Source: Peribacillus simplex (GTDB lineage: Bacteria > Bacillota > Bacilli > Bacillales > DSM-1321). From it: a DNA stretch of 64,000 nt. The stretch lies in NCBI RefSeq assembly GCF_030123325.1, contig NZ_CP126106.1, positions 1,020,001 to 1,084,000 of the forward strand. The letters run 5' to 3'. Shown piece by piece: positions 16,355 through 24,658 of the stretch; the first letter of the stretch is position 1, and each line of letters starts with the position of its first letter. The notes under the pieces are model-generated. The model searched no databases. It worked only from the letters and a program-made list of their open reading frames with translations, and was not told the DNA's origin. Both the position numbers and the translations under genes were made by a program.

Positions 16355-17170
16355 ATGGAAAAGGTAAATATCGCTTTGGCACAACTCAGTTGTGAAGAAG
16401 GGAGAATCGAGAAAAATCTTTCTCGTTTAGATGATGTCGTTGATAAATATGGTCATTCTCATGACCTCATTGTGTTTCCTGAGACATTTATCACGGGATT
16501 TCTTTCACCGGAGGTTTGCCGTACATTAGCCGAGCCATTAAATGGACCAATTGTTAAACATATAGAACGTCAAGCGAAGAAATCTAATGCCTCAATTGTT
16601 GTTGGTTTATACGAAAAGGAGGGAGAAAACCTATATAACACAACTGTTCTGGTTGGACCGACAGGATTATTGCTCTCTTATCGTAAAACCCATTTGTGGG
16701 CTGGCGAATCTTCAGCCGTTAAAGCCGGAAATTATTATCGGAGCTGCAGCTGGCAAGGAACAAACATCGGACTGCTCATTTGCTACGATATAGAATTTCC
16801 AGAAACAGCACGTGCAGTTGCCAGTATGGGAACAGAGCTATTGGTGTTGACAGATGGAAATTGGGATGGTCCGGTACACCGCCTTGCCATTAAAGCCAGG
16901 GCACAAGAGAATCAAATGTTTGTCGCGATGGCAAATCGAGTTGGACAGCTAGAGGAAACCGCGTTTTGTGGAGAGAGCGTTGTTGTTGATCCATATGGAA
17001 GGGTAATTGCTGAAGCTGGACGTGAAGAAGAAGTATTATCAGCATCGATAGACTTGTCGCTTGTTCAGGAGAGTAGACAACAATATCACTATCTGAAAGA
17101 GCGCAGGGTGCTATGTAATATACCTTCAAAGGAAATTGAAAAGGGAATTAGGGAAATTACAATTCAATAG
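16355..17170 (+). CDS. Carbon-nitrogen hydrolase (nitrilase superfamily)
   Basis: The 271-residue product starts at MEKVNIALAQ, with CGGAGG 9 nt upstream; the frame extends back to 16316 without a better site. The catalytic triad is Glu43 (FPETFITGFL), Lys111 (YRKTHLW) and Cys143 (LLICYDIEFPE). It acts on an amide, nitrile or N-carbamoyl bond of an unknown compound. It is the first gene of a group that also encodes a permease, an amidohydrolase and another nitrilase relative, all suited to a nitrogenous substrate. Confidence 0.88.
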   Translation: MEKVNIALAQLSCEEGRIEKNLSRLDDVVDKYGHSHDLIVFPETFITGFLSPEVCRTLAEPLNGPIVKHIERQAKKSNASIVVGLYEKEGENLYNTTVLVGPTGLLLSYRKTHLWAGESSAVKAGNYYRSCSWQGTNIGLLICYDIEFPETARAVASMGTELLVLTDGNWDGPVHRLAIKARAQENQMFVAMANRVGQLEETAFCGESVVVDPYGRVIAEAGREEEVLSASIDLSLVQESRQQYHYLKERRVLCNIPSKEIEKGIREITIQ

Positions 17171-17300
17171 ATTGAACCGCCTTGTCTTTGGGGCATGAAT
17201 TGAAATGGAACTCTGTCGCGATTACGGCTCATAGCTTATTTCGAACCTTATTCGGATCAACCGGAATACGCGGTGAGACAACTCTTCGGTTAAGGACTCA

Positions 17301-17337
17301 TTATGCAATCTTGAATAATTAATGTAAGATTGCATAA
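17301..17337. promoter_or_regulatory. 12-bp inverted repeat upstream of a sigma-54-like promoter
   Basis: TTATGCAATCTT and AAGATTGCATAA are perfect inverted repeats 13 nt apart, with no T-run after. They sit 63-99 bp before the -24 element, a normal place for an enhancer-binding activator. A terminator for the gene before is the alternative. Confidence 0.4.
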
Positions 17338-17399
17338 ACTATTTATTTATTAAATTGTCTGTATATTTAAAATGTTGGGAAAATGCCATTAATCCCCAC

Positions 17400-17416
17400 T
17401 TGGTATGGTATTTGCA
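17400..17416 (+). promoter_or_regulatory. Sigma-54-like promoter before the APC permease
   Basis: TTGGTATGGTATTTGCA matches YTGGCAYGN4TTGCW at all but one defined position and has the required GG-N10-GC spacing. It lies 39 bp before the ATG at 17455. Confidence 0.6.
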
Positions 17417-17454
17417 TATTAGTTAATTAATCACGAATAAGGGTGGAGTGATAC

Positions 17455-18810
17455 ATGGAGAATGCAAAATTAAGACGTTCGTTAACAGTGTTTCCTTTAG
17501 TGCTATTTGGATTGGCTTATATGGCACCCACAACAGTTTTTTCTACTTATGGGGTTGTTGCGGAAATAACGAAAGGGATGGTGCCTGCTGCTTATATCAT
17601 GGCTTTGGTTGGTATGTTATTTACAGCCTATAGTTATGGTCAAATGGTTAAGGCCTACCCTGTTGCCGGTTCTGCATATACATTCACACAAAAGGCCTTT
17701 AATCCGCACCTTGGATTCCTAGTGGGCTGGGTTATCCTATTGGACTATTTATTTTTGCCAATGATCAATGGATTACTGATCTCCATTTACTTAAACGCAT
17801 ATTTTCCTTCCGTTCCTTTTTCCGTCTGGTTAATCGCCTTTGTCATTTTAATCACCATTGTAAATATAATTGGGGTGAAAATAGCAACAAAAATAAATCT
17901 TTTATTAGTTGCCTGTCAATTCTTGATAATAGTTATATTTACATTCCTCTCAATTAAAGGGTTACTTAACGGAATGGGTTCAGGAACATTATTCTTGAGT
18001 TCTCCATTCGTGAATGGAGATATACCACTATCTTTAGTATTAGCGGGATCTTCCATTTTATGTTTATCTTTTTTAGGATTTGATGCTGTTACTACATTTT
18101 CAGAGGAAACCATCAATCCGAAAAAAATAATACCAAAGGCTATTTTCCTCGTTGCATTAATAGGGGGAGGTCTGTTTGTCACCATCTCATACATCAGTCA
18201 CCTTGTATACCCAAATTTCCAAGCCTTTAAAGATCCAGATTCCGCTTCCTTGGAAATTGCTATGTACATCGGGGGTAATTTATTTCAATCCATTTTTCTG
18301 GCAGGTTTTATTACCGGGGGGCTGGCGTCTGGTTTATCAGCCCATGCAAGTGTTTCGCGACTTTTGTATGCGATGGGGAGGGATGGAGTTCTTCCAAAGA
18401 GAATTTTCGGTCATATTCATCCAAAATTTCAAACTCCAACACACAACATCATCTTAGTGGGCATTTTTGCTTTATCTGCGTTATTTATTGATTTAGTGAC
18501 AGCATCATCCTTTATTAACTTTGGAGCGCTCGTTGCCTTTACATTTGTTAATCTTTCGGTTATTTCCCATTATTTCATTAAAGAAAAACAGCGAAACGGA
18601 ATTAATACACTAAAGTACCTAATATTGCCGCTGATTGGTACTGGTTTCACAATTTGGTTATGGACCAGTCTTGATTCAAAGGCACTTTTACTCGGACTAG
18701 GATGGTTTGGAATTGGTTTCATCATGCTCCTTTCTAATACGAAAATGTTCAGTAAGCGGCCACCAGAGCTTTCTATTGATAGTGCGATCGAAAAAGAAAT
18801 TCAAGTATAA
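17455..18810 (+). CDS. APC family amino acid/polyamine permease (PuuP-like)
   Basis: The product is 451 residues with about 12 membrane helices. The start is typical of APC carriers: GLAYMAPTTVFSTYGVV, then YPVAGSAYTFTQKAFNPHLGFLVGW. SFLGFDAVTTFSEETINPKK in helix 6-7 resembles putrescine/GABA-type importers. GGGTGGAG lies before the ATG. The enzymes that follow (amidohydrolase and an N-carbamoylputrescine-amidase-like protein) suggest an amine or carbamoyl-amine substrate. Confidence 0.88.
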   Translation: MENAKLRRSLTVFPLVLFGLAYMAPTTVFSTYGVVAEITKGMVPAAYIMALVGMLFTAYSYGQMVKAYPVAGSAYTFTQKAFNPHLGFLVGWVILLDYLFLPMINGLLISIYLNAYFPSVPFSVWLIAFVILITIVNIIGVKIATKINLLLVACQFLIIVIFTFLSIKGLLNGMGSGTLFLSSPFVNGDIPLSLVLAGSSILCLSFLGFDAVTTFSEETINPKKIIPKAIFLVALIGGGLFVTISYISHLVYPNFQAFKDPDSASLEIAMYIGGNLFQSIFLAGFITGGLASGLSAHASVSRLLYAMGRDGVLPKRIFGHIHPKFQTPTHNIILVGIFALSALFIDLVTASSFINFGALVAFTFVNLSVISHYFIKEKQRNGINTLKYLILPLIGTGFTIWLWTSLDSKALLLGLGWFGIGFIMLLSNTKMFSKRPPELSIDSAIEKEIQV

Positions 18811-18837
18811 AAGTTATATTCATTAAGGAGGATAAAT

Positions 18838-20466
18838 ATGGTAAAGGCAGACATCATTCTTTCTGGTCAACATGTTTTCACTGGGTTACAAGAAGAGCCA
18901 ATAAAAGCAGCTATAGCCATTAAAGATAATAAAATTATTAAAATCGGTTCTAAAGAAGATATAATGTCATTCCTTGGAAATCAAACAAAAGTGTATGACA
19001 TGGAAGACGGACTAATCATTCCGGGATTTCATGATTTTCATATGCACATTATGATGGGAAGCATTTTACAGAAGGACAGTGCCAAATTATTTGATGCAGT
19101 TTCAGAAGAGGATGCAGCCAAAATAGTAGGTGAATTTGCAGAAACGAGACCAAATGATGACTGGATATTCGGTGTCGGTTGGGATCATACCATTTGGAAG
19201 AACAAAGTGCTGCCACATAGAACAACACTAGATAAATACATTAGTGATCGCCCTGTTTTATTATTCAATGCAGAAGTGCATTACGCATGGATCAATAGTA
19301 AAGCGATGGAAATGATTCACTTAACGAAGGATACCCCAGATCCGGAATATGGAGAAATTGGAAAAGATGAAAATGGGGAACTGACAGGCCTTCTATTTGA
19401 ACAGGCAATTGGGTATGCATCAGAACATGCATACAAATTACCGAAAGATAAACGGGTAAGCCTATTCCAAGGTTTCCTTAATGAAACAAAAAGATTGGGA
19501 ATCACATCCGTTAATGATTTATACGGAGCTAAAATTGCGCCAAATACATTAGACGATCTTGAAATTTTTAAGGAATTTGAGAGAGAAGGGTTACTTACAA
19601 CCAGGATCCACTTTTCGCCGGAGTTAAAAATGGATTTAGCTGACGCAAAGGATTTACAAACAAATTATCAGTCAGACAAGCTCACCTTTTCTGGATTAAA
19701 ACAATTTATTGATGGTGTTGTTACAAGTCATACTGCTTTTTTATTGGATCATTACAAAGACCGTCCAGATACAAAAGGCGGAACCACTTATCCAGCTGAA
19801 ACAATTAAACAATTAGTAAAAAAGGCAGATAAGGAAAATTTCCAAATTCGTTTCCATGCTATTGGTAACGGTGCAGTCCGTTTAGCATTGGATGCATTTG
19901 AAGAGGCGAGAAACGTAAATGGAGAAAGAGATGCTAGACATGTCATTGAGCATGTGGAGGTATTGCATCCGGATGATGTTCATCGCTTTAAGGAATTGGA
20001 TGTAATCGCCTCCTTCCAACCTAAACACATTGAATTAATGGAAAGTGAGGCATATACAGCCAGAATCAGTGAGAAACAACAACCTCTTTATTATGCTATC
20101 AAAACACTAGTGGATACTGGTGCTAAAATTGCCTTTGGTACAGATTTTCCTGTAGTGCCCTTAAATCCCATGATGGGTATTTATCAGGCAATCACCAGAA
20201 AAGATTTAACCGGGAAAGCGTGGCAAGTGTCGGAAGGAGTAACATTGGCACAAGCGTTAAAATACTACACGGCTACACCGGCATTCGGGTCCTTTAGGGA
20301 AAAGGAATTAGGCACATTGGAAGCCGGGAAGATAGCGGATATCGCAGTATTAAATAAAAATTTATTTAGCATATCAACAGAGGAAATTCTTGAAACAGAA
20401 GTGAAGATGACGATCATGGATGGAAAGATCGTATATGAAAACCAGGTGTCCAAACTGTATAAATAA
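18838..20466 (+). CDS. YtcJ-type amidohydrolase
   Basis: The product is 542 residues, full length. The metal-dependent barrel shows HDFHMH (about residue 62-67), NAEVHYAWINSKA, FHAIGNGAVRLALDAFE, HVIEHVEVLHPDD and FGTDFPVVPLNPM. The C-terminal beta-sandwich closes with LGTLEAGKIADIAVL. Family members hydrolyse amides or cyclic amides and often have unknown substrates. It follows the permease by 27 nt with AAGGAGG and is probably co-transcribed. Confidence 0.88.
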   Translation: MVKADIILSGQHVFTGLQEEPIKAAIAIKDNKIIKIGSKEDIMSFLGNQTKVYDMEDGLIIPGFHDFHMHIMMGSILQKDSAKLFDAVSEEDAAKIVGEFAETRPNDDWIFGVGWDHTIWKNKVLPHRTTLDKYISDRPVLLFNAEVHYAWINSKAMEMIHLTKDTPDPEYGEIGKDENGELTGLLFEQAIGYASEHAYKLPKDKRVSLFQGFLNETKRLGITSVNDLYGAKIAPNTLDDLEIFKEFEREGLLTTRIHFSPELKMDLADAKDLQTNYQSDKLTFSGLKQFIDGVVTSHTAFLLDHYKDRPDTKGGTTYPAETIKQLVKKADKENFQIRFHAIGNGAVRLALDAFEEARNVNGERDARHVIEHVEVLHPDDVHRFKELDVIASFQPKHIELMESEAYTARISEKQQPLYYAIKTLVDTGAKIAFGTDFPVVPLNPMMGIYQAITRKDLTGKAWQVSEGVTLAQALKYYTATPAFGSFREKELGTLEAGKIADIAVLNKNLFSISTEEILETEVKMTIMDGKIVYENQVSKLYK

Positions 20467-20494
20467 AAAAATATAAAAAGGCAGGTAGTGAAAA

Positions 20495-21394
20495 ATGTCA
20501 AAAGTAAAAGTCGGTCTTATTCAAATTCATTGCGGAGAATCCATTGAGCAAAATATTCAAAAAACGATAGAGAAAATAAAAGAAACAGTAAATAAAGGTG
20601 CACAAATCGTTTGCTTACAGGAACTATTTTCTTCGCAATATTTTCCGCAAACGGTCAATGTGGAAAATTATGATTTAGCTGAAGATGTAGATAGCGGTAC
20701 ATTAGCCGAAATGGGTGAATTAGCAAAGGAATTGGCCATTGTCTTGATTGTCCCTTTTTACGAAAGAGCGGGTGCTGGCATTTATTTCAATAGTGCAGCT
20801 GTATTTGATGCTGATGGAGAATGTTTAGGGATTACAAGAAAAAATCATATTCCGGATGGTCCCCAGTATCATGAAAAATATTATTTCGTTCCAGGCAATA
20901 CTGGGTATCCTGTCTATGAAACGGCTTATGGAAAAATAGGAGTCGGGATTTGTTGGGACGAGTGGTTTCCAGAAGTTGCCCGAATTTTGAGCTTACAAGG
21001 TGCAGAGATATTATTCTATCCTTCCGCTATTGGTTCAGAGCCAGATCATCCCGAGATATCAACAAGATCATCCTGGGAAAAGGCAATTTCCGCTCATGGC
21101 ATTTCTAATGGTGTATTTGTTGCTGCGACAAATCGAGTGGGCCAGGAAAAGGACATGAATTTTTACGGTGGTTCATTCATTAGCGATACATTAGGGAATA
21201 TCTTAGCTTCACTTGACGATGAAGAAGGAATTATTGTGCAGGAAATTGATTTAAAAGAGATAGAAAAGACTAGAAAAATTCTGCAATTCTTTAGAGACCG
21301 ACGTGTCGATACATACGGCCCTATATTACAAAAAGAAATACTTCCAACCCCATCTCCTTCAAAAAAGGGAGCGAATAAAGCGCTGTTCAGTTAA
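20495..21394 (+). CDS. N-carbamoylputrescine amidase-like carbon-nitrogen hydrolase
   Basis: The product is 299 residues. The catalytic Glu43 (LQELFSSQYF), Lys116 (ITRKNHIPDGP) and Cys153 (GICWDEWFPE) are present. The block KNHIPDGPQYHEKYYFVPGN and PSAIGSEPDHPE are characteristic of AguB and beta-ureidopropionase-type N-carbamoyl hydrolases. It likely splits an N-carbamoyl amine to amine, CO2 and ammonia. As the last gene of the permease operon it points to uptake and use of a carbamoylated amine. Confidence 0.83.
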   Translation: MSKVKVGLIQIHCGESIEQNIQKTIEKIKETVNKGAQIVCLQELFSSQYFPQTVNVENYDLAEDVDSGTLAEMGELAKELAIVLIVPFYERAGAGIYFNSAAVFDADGECLGITRKNHIPDGPQYHEKYYFVPGNTGYPVYETAYGKIGVGICWDEWFPEVARILSLQGAEILFYPSAIGSEPDHPEISTRSSWEKAISAHGISNGVFVAATNRVGQEKDMNFYGGSFISDTLGNILASLDDEEGIIVQEIDLKEIEKTRKILQFFRDRRVDTYGPILQKEILPTPSPSKKGANKALFS

Positions 21395-21489
21395 TTTAAA
21401 AGGAATAGCAGGCCAGAGTACCTGCTCAGACTGTATCCAAACCTGATAATGATCGAGTTTGCCGAAATCATTATTTTTCACTCTTGGCA

Positions 21490-21555
21490 CTCGCTTTCCG
21501 AGGGCGGTCCGGGAGCCTTCTAGGCGCCGCGCCTGTGGAGTCTTCCTTGGGAGTG
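21490..21555 (+). repeat. Short diverged copy of the 218-bp repeat family
   Basis: CTCGCTTTCCG, GGGAGCC, GGCG, CGCCTGTGGAGTCT and a closing GGGAG keep the order of the core of the repeat at 6124 and 47258. Its flanks are not conserved. Confidence 0.6.
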
Positions 21556-21569
21556 TTAAATGAAATGGT

Positions 21570-21606
21570 AAAAACCAATTTTCCTAAATGGAGAGTTGGT
21601 TTTTTA
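21570..21606 (+). terminator. Terminator of the permease/amidase operon
   Basis: AAAAACCAA pairs with TTGGTTTTT, with an inner TCC/GGA pair, followed by more T. Confidence 0.6.
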
Positions 21607-21660
21607 CGTTATTCAATTGGTTGTTAATGTAACAGGCATTCTATATCCTGCTTTATGGAA

Positions 21661-21712
21661 ATAACGGGTGAAACAGCTTTTGATCGGAGCTGTCGCTAAG
21701 GCGGCCTTTTCT
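21661..21712 (+). repeat. Dispersed TAACGGGTG scar element with hairpin
   Basis: It begins TAACGGGTG and carries GGAGCTGTC-loop-GGCGGCC plus TTTT. The arrangement matches the element at 255-305. The rest of 21395-21789 holds only this element, the diverged repeat and the terminator. Confidence 0.4.
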
Positions 21713-21789
21713 TTATATGACGGTTAGCGAAGAACAATGTGGGAAATACTAAGAGAATGAAAATCTTACCGAATTTTCAGAAAAATACA

Positions 21790-21818
21790 TTGACGGGAAA
21801 TTACAGTTGTTATATATT
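21790..21818 (+). promoter_or_regulatory. Sigma-A promoter of the 46-residue protein gene
   Basis: TTGACG, a 17-nt spacer and TATATT. The 10-mer TTGTTATATA occurs at the promoter (about 21807) and again at 21838-21847, between promoter and ribosome site, and may bind a regulator. Confidence 0.6.
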
Positions 21819-21864
21819 ATTAATAAGTTAAATTTATTGTTATATAACAGAAGGAGGAGTCAAG

Positions 21865-22005
21865 ATGATGAACATTCAGGATAAAGCCTATGAAAGTTAT
21901 GTAAAGATTTGTGAAAGGTATGAAATCGAGTCGATAAACTTCGACCACTTCATCAAAAGTTTAACCAAAGATCAGTTGGATGAATACAGTAAATTAGCCG
22001 TTTAA
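21865..22005 (+). CDS. Small hypothetical protein (46 aa)
   Basis: MMNIQDKAYESYVKICERYE continues to SLTKDQLDEYSKLAV. It is acidic, probably helical, with no membrane segment or cysteine pair. AAGGAGGAG lies 8 nt before the ATG, a near-consensus promoter lies upstream and a strong terminator downstream, so it is a complete one-gene unit despite its size. I do not recognise a family. Confidence 0.7.
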   Translation: MMNIQDKAYESYVKICERYEIESINFDHFIKSLTKDQLDEYSKLAV

Positions 22006-22067
22006 ATGAAAGGACGTGATTGCACAAGATGGACCTCCCGGTTGATGTAGATGTAGAAGCCAGTTAG

Positions 22068-22105
22068 AAACCCCACCAGTTGCCATTGGGAACAGGTGGG
22101 GTTTT
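22068..22105 (+). terminator. Terminator of the small protein gene
   Basis: AAACCCCACC pairs perfectly with GGTGGGGTTT across 17 nt, followed by T. Confidence 0.8.
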
Positions 22106-22305
22106 GTCATGTGTTTTAAGAGGCTATTTTTAATTAGTAGGATAACTTGACTGACGAAAATGATAGGTAGTAAGAGTTTTTGGATAACCGGCAATTTTCA
22201 TGTAAATCAAAACAATAAAATATCAATTACTATTACATGACTAGTGAAGGAAAAAAGCTGTGTATTAAACTTTAGTGGATAAGAATATAAAATTCAGAAT
22301 TTTCT

Positions 22306-22341
22306 TGAAATGAATCCGTGCACATGTTAGAATTCATTTCA
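22306..22341. repeat. 10-bp inverted repeat
   Basis: TGAAATGAAT and ATTCATTTCA are perfect inverted repeats 16 nt apart in the long leader region of the MFS gene. It may be an operator. Otherwise 22106-22998 holds only the regulatory sites listed separately. Confidence 0.35.
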
Positions 22342-22389
22342 GGTAAGAATATTATAAATAAGATAATATTGGAATTATGGTGAAACTTC

Positions 22390-22406
22390 GTTTCTTAATA
22401 AGCAAC
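22390..22406 (-). promoter_or_regulatory. Island-specific 17-bp motif, site 1
   Basis: Minus-strand GTTGCTTATTAAGAAAC. It has the dyad GTTGC-N7-GNNAC shared by seven sites between 22.3 and 32 kb. Confidence 0.5.
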
Positions 22407-22694
22407 AAAAATAATAAGGAAGGATTGAAGAGAATCTATATAGGAAATAAAGTTACGGGGATTGGTAAAATTAAACGATTCCTTATTAAAAAGCAAAAAA
22501 TATCTCCTCTATTTATATCATCCAAGCATCCAGTCATAGTCAAATGAGAACCAGTTACTATAGTGTTTTTTAAAACGACGCATTCTTGCCTATCTACCTT
22601 AAAACATCAAAAATCAGCACAATGATTGCTATGTATAACGACATAGCCAATAAATCTTTTTATATAAGATTTTTCGGAAATAAAAAGAAACGAT

Positions 22695-22711
22695 GTTGCT
22701 TATTGAGAAAC
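22695..22711 (+). promoter_or_regulatory. Island-specific 17-bp motif, site 2
   Basis: GTTGCTTATTGAGAAAC preceded by GAAAC five bases upstream; GAAACGATG also repeats around it. Confidence 0.55.
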
Positions 22712-22789
22712 GATGTCCGTGGATTACATCTTCAGTTTTAATATTATTCAAATCTATTTATGAAGGGGTGAGAGATAATTTGAAAGCGC

Positions 22790-22805
22790 TTCATCGAAAT
22801 CGAAC
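22790..22805 (+). promoter_or_regulatory. Candidate CcpA cre site
   Basis: TTGAAAGCGCTTCATC contains the strong cre core GAAAGCGCTTNC, 200 bp before the MFS gene at 22999. Confidence 0.55.
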
Positions 22806-22912
22806 TATAGAAAAATTTGACGGAAAATAATATCTATGAAATCAGCTTAACAGCAAAATAAAAGTTATGTCGATGTAAATATGCTAATGATTTATTTTTT
22901 TGGATGGTGGAA

Positions 22913-22927
22913 TTGTAAGCGCTTGTA
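22913..22927 (+). promoter_or_regulatory. Candidate CcpA cre site
   Basis: TTGTAAGCGCTTGTA, a close cre match 72 bp before the MFS gene; with the site at 22790 it suggests strong glucose repression. Confidence 0.6.
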
Positions 22928-22998
22928 TGAAAGTGATCAGTGGGTAATGGCCAGCGTATTTAGCACATAAATGAAATCATTCAGGAGGTTTTTGATTA

Positions 22999-24303
22999 AT
23001 GAACAAACAACTTCAGATGAATAAGAAATTTAAATGGAAAGTTCGTTATACTGTCTTATTTGTATTATGGTTATGTTGGCTGTTTTCTTTCCTTGATCGA
23101 ATGGTTATCACTATTGCATTGCCTTTTATTGGTGAAGATCTAAATCTAACGGCGACAGCTCAAGGGTTACTGTTAAGTATTTTCTTTGCAGGTTATGCAC
23201 TGTTCCAAATACCGGGCGGGATGTTATCAGATAAATTTGGCTTTCGTCGTGTGATGAGCATTGCGATTGTATGGTGGTCAATTTTCACATCATTGACTGG
23301 CTTAATTTTTTCTTATCCACTTATGTTAATTATTCGATTCGTATTCGGTTTAGGTGAGGCATGTTTACCAGGTGCTGCATACAAAGGAATAGCTAATTAC
23401 TTTCCTAGTAAGCAACGCGGGACGGCCACAGGAATTCAGTCAACAGTTAATACGTTAGGACCGGCTCTTGCTGCTATTGCTGCGGCAGCAATCATTGCGG
23501 CATTTGGATGGCGTACAGTGTTTATCGTAATGGGTATTCCGGGCACTATAATCGGTCTGTATATCTGGTTTAAATTCAAAGATAATCCGAAAGATCATCC
23601 TAAAATGACGAAAGAAGAGCTTGCAGAATTAGAAGAAGACAGTGAGACAGAAAATTCGAAAGAAGAAAAGAAATCTGGAGTTTCCTTTAAGGAACTTTTA
23701 AGAAAACCTATTTTATGGCAAATGGCGCTTATTTGGTTCTTCTTTGATATTACTTTCTGGGGCTTTACTTCTTGGCTTCCATCTTATCTGATAAATGTTA
23801 GAGGACTTTCTTTAATGGATACTGGTATTTTCAGTGCCTTACCGTATCTAGTTGGTACAGTTTCAATTGTTCTTGGTGGGTACTTGTCAGATAAAGTAAA
23901 AGGAAAAAGAAAATGGGTGTTTATCCCTAATGCTGTAATTGGTGGTTTAGCATTATTATTGATGCTTCAAGCTTCTTCCACTGCAATGGTCATTACGTAT
24001 CAATGTGTTGCAGCATTCTTCATGTTCTTAGCTCAAGGAGCATTCTGGGGTCTGGTTGTTGACACACTTCCTGCGAAAATAATGGCTGCAGGCTCATCTA
24101 CTGTTAACTGTTTCGGATCAATTGCAGGATTCATCGCCCCGTTTTTAATGGGATATATGATTGAAAGCAGCGGTGGTTCTTACAATTCATCTTTCATATT
24201 AATGATTGCAGCAATTATTGTAGCAGCAATTATTGCCCTTACGATTGGCAATAATACCGAAAAAGAAAGTTCATTGAATTCAGAAACAATAGTAGAAGCT
24301 TAA
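22999..24303 (+). CDS. MFS transporter, anion:cation symporter (ACS) type
   Basis: The product is 434 residues with about 12 membrane helices. The ACS pattern is visible in FSFLDRMVITIALPFIGEDL, GYALFQIPGGMLSDKFGFRR and RFVFGLGEACLPGAAYKGIA. A long charged central loop (about 200-225, EELAELEEDSETENSKEEKK) separates the halves. ACS carriers take up hexuronates, tartrate, phthalate and similar acids. AGGAGG precedes the ATG. Two cre sites and two copies of the 17-bp island motif upstream tie it to the catabolic genes that follow. It ends with a terminator near 24450. Confidence 0.88.
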   Translation: MNKQLQMNKKFKWKVRYTVLFVLWLCWLFSFLDRMVITIALPFIGEDLNLTATAQGLLLSIFFAGYALFQIPGGMLSDKFGFRRVMSIAIVWWSIFTSLTGLIFSYPLMLIIRFVFGLGEACLPGAAYKGIANYFPSKQRGTATGIQSTVNTLGPALAAIAAAAIIAAFGWRTVFIVMGIPGTIIGLYIWFKFKDNPKDHPKMTKEELAELEEDSETENSKEEKKSGVSFKELLRKPILWQMALIWFFFDITFWGFTSWLPSYLINVRGLSLMDTGIFSALPYLVGTVSIVLGGYLSDKVKGKRKWVFIPNAVIGGLALLLMLQASSTAMVITYQCVAAFFMFLAQGAFWGLVVDTLPAKIMAAGSSTVNCFGSIAGFIAPFLMGYMIESSGGSYNSSFILMIAAIIVAAIIALTIGNNTEKESSLNSETIVEA

Positions 24304-24423
24304 TTTGAATTGCAAATCCATCAGTAAGTAAATGGATTCATTCATCTATGCTGAGAAGAGCAATATAATAAAAATGATGTTTTTTAACATGGTAATAGCA
24401 GTATATTTACAAAACCCTTGATA

Positions 24424-24451
24424 AGCGGCTGTCAGATGGCAGGCGCTTTTT
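24424..24451 (+). terminator. Terminator after the ACS transporter
   Basis: AGCG and CTGTC pair with GGCAG and CGCT, followed by TTTTT. Confidence 0.55.
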
Positions 24452-24585
24452 AATTTCAGTGAAATCATGACTGAAAATTGAATAATCTACACAATGCAGA
24501 CGCTTTTTTTTCAGATATTGGGTAAGAAAGAGGGAAAAAGGTGTTGTAATTTTCAGAAAAGTAATTAAAATTAAAAAGGAACACC

Positions 24586-24602
24586 GTTGCTTATTAGGTA
24601 AC
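24586..24602 (+). promoter_or_regulatory. Island-specific 17-bp motif, site 3
   Basis: GTTGCTTATTAGGTAAC preceded by GGAAC, 57 bp before the aldolase start. Confidence 0.55.
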
Positions 24603-24658
24603 AGGAAGGGTGTGAATAAACGAAATAAATTAAATCATTTAAAAGGGAGTTTGAATGA

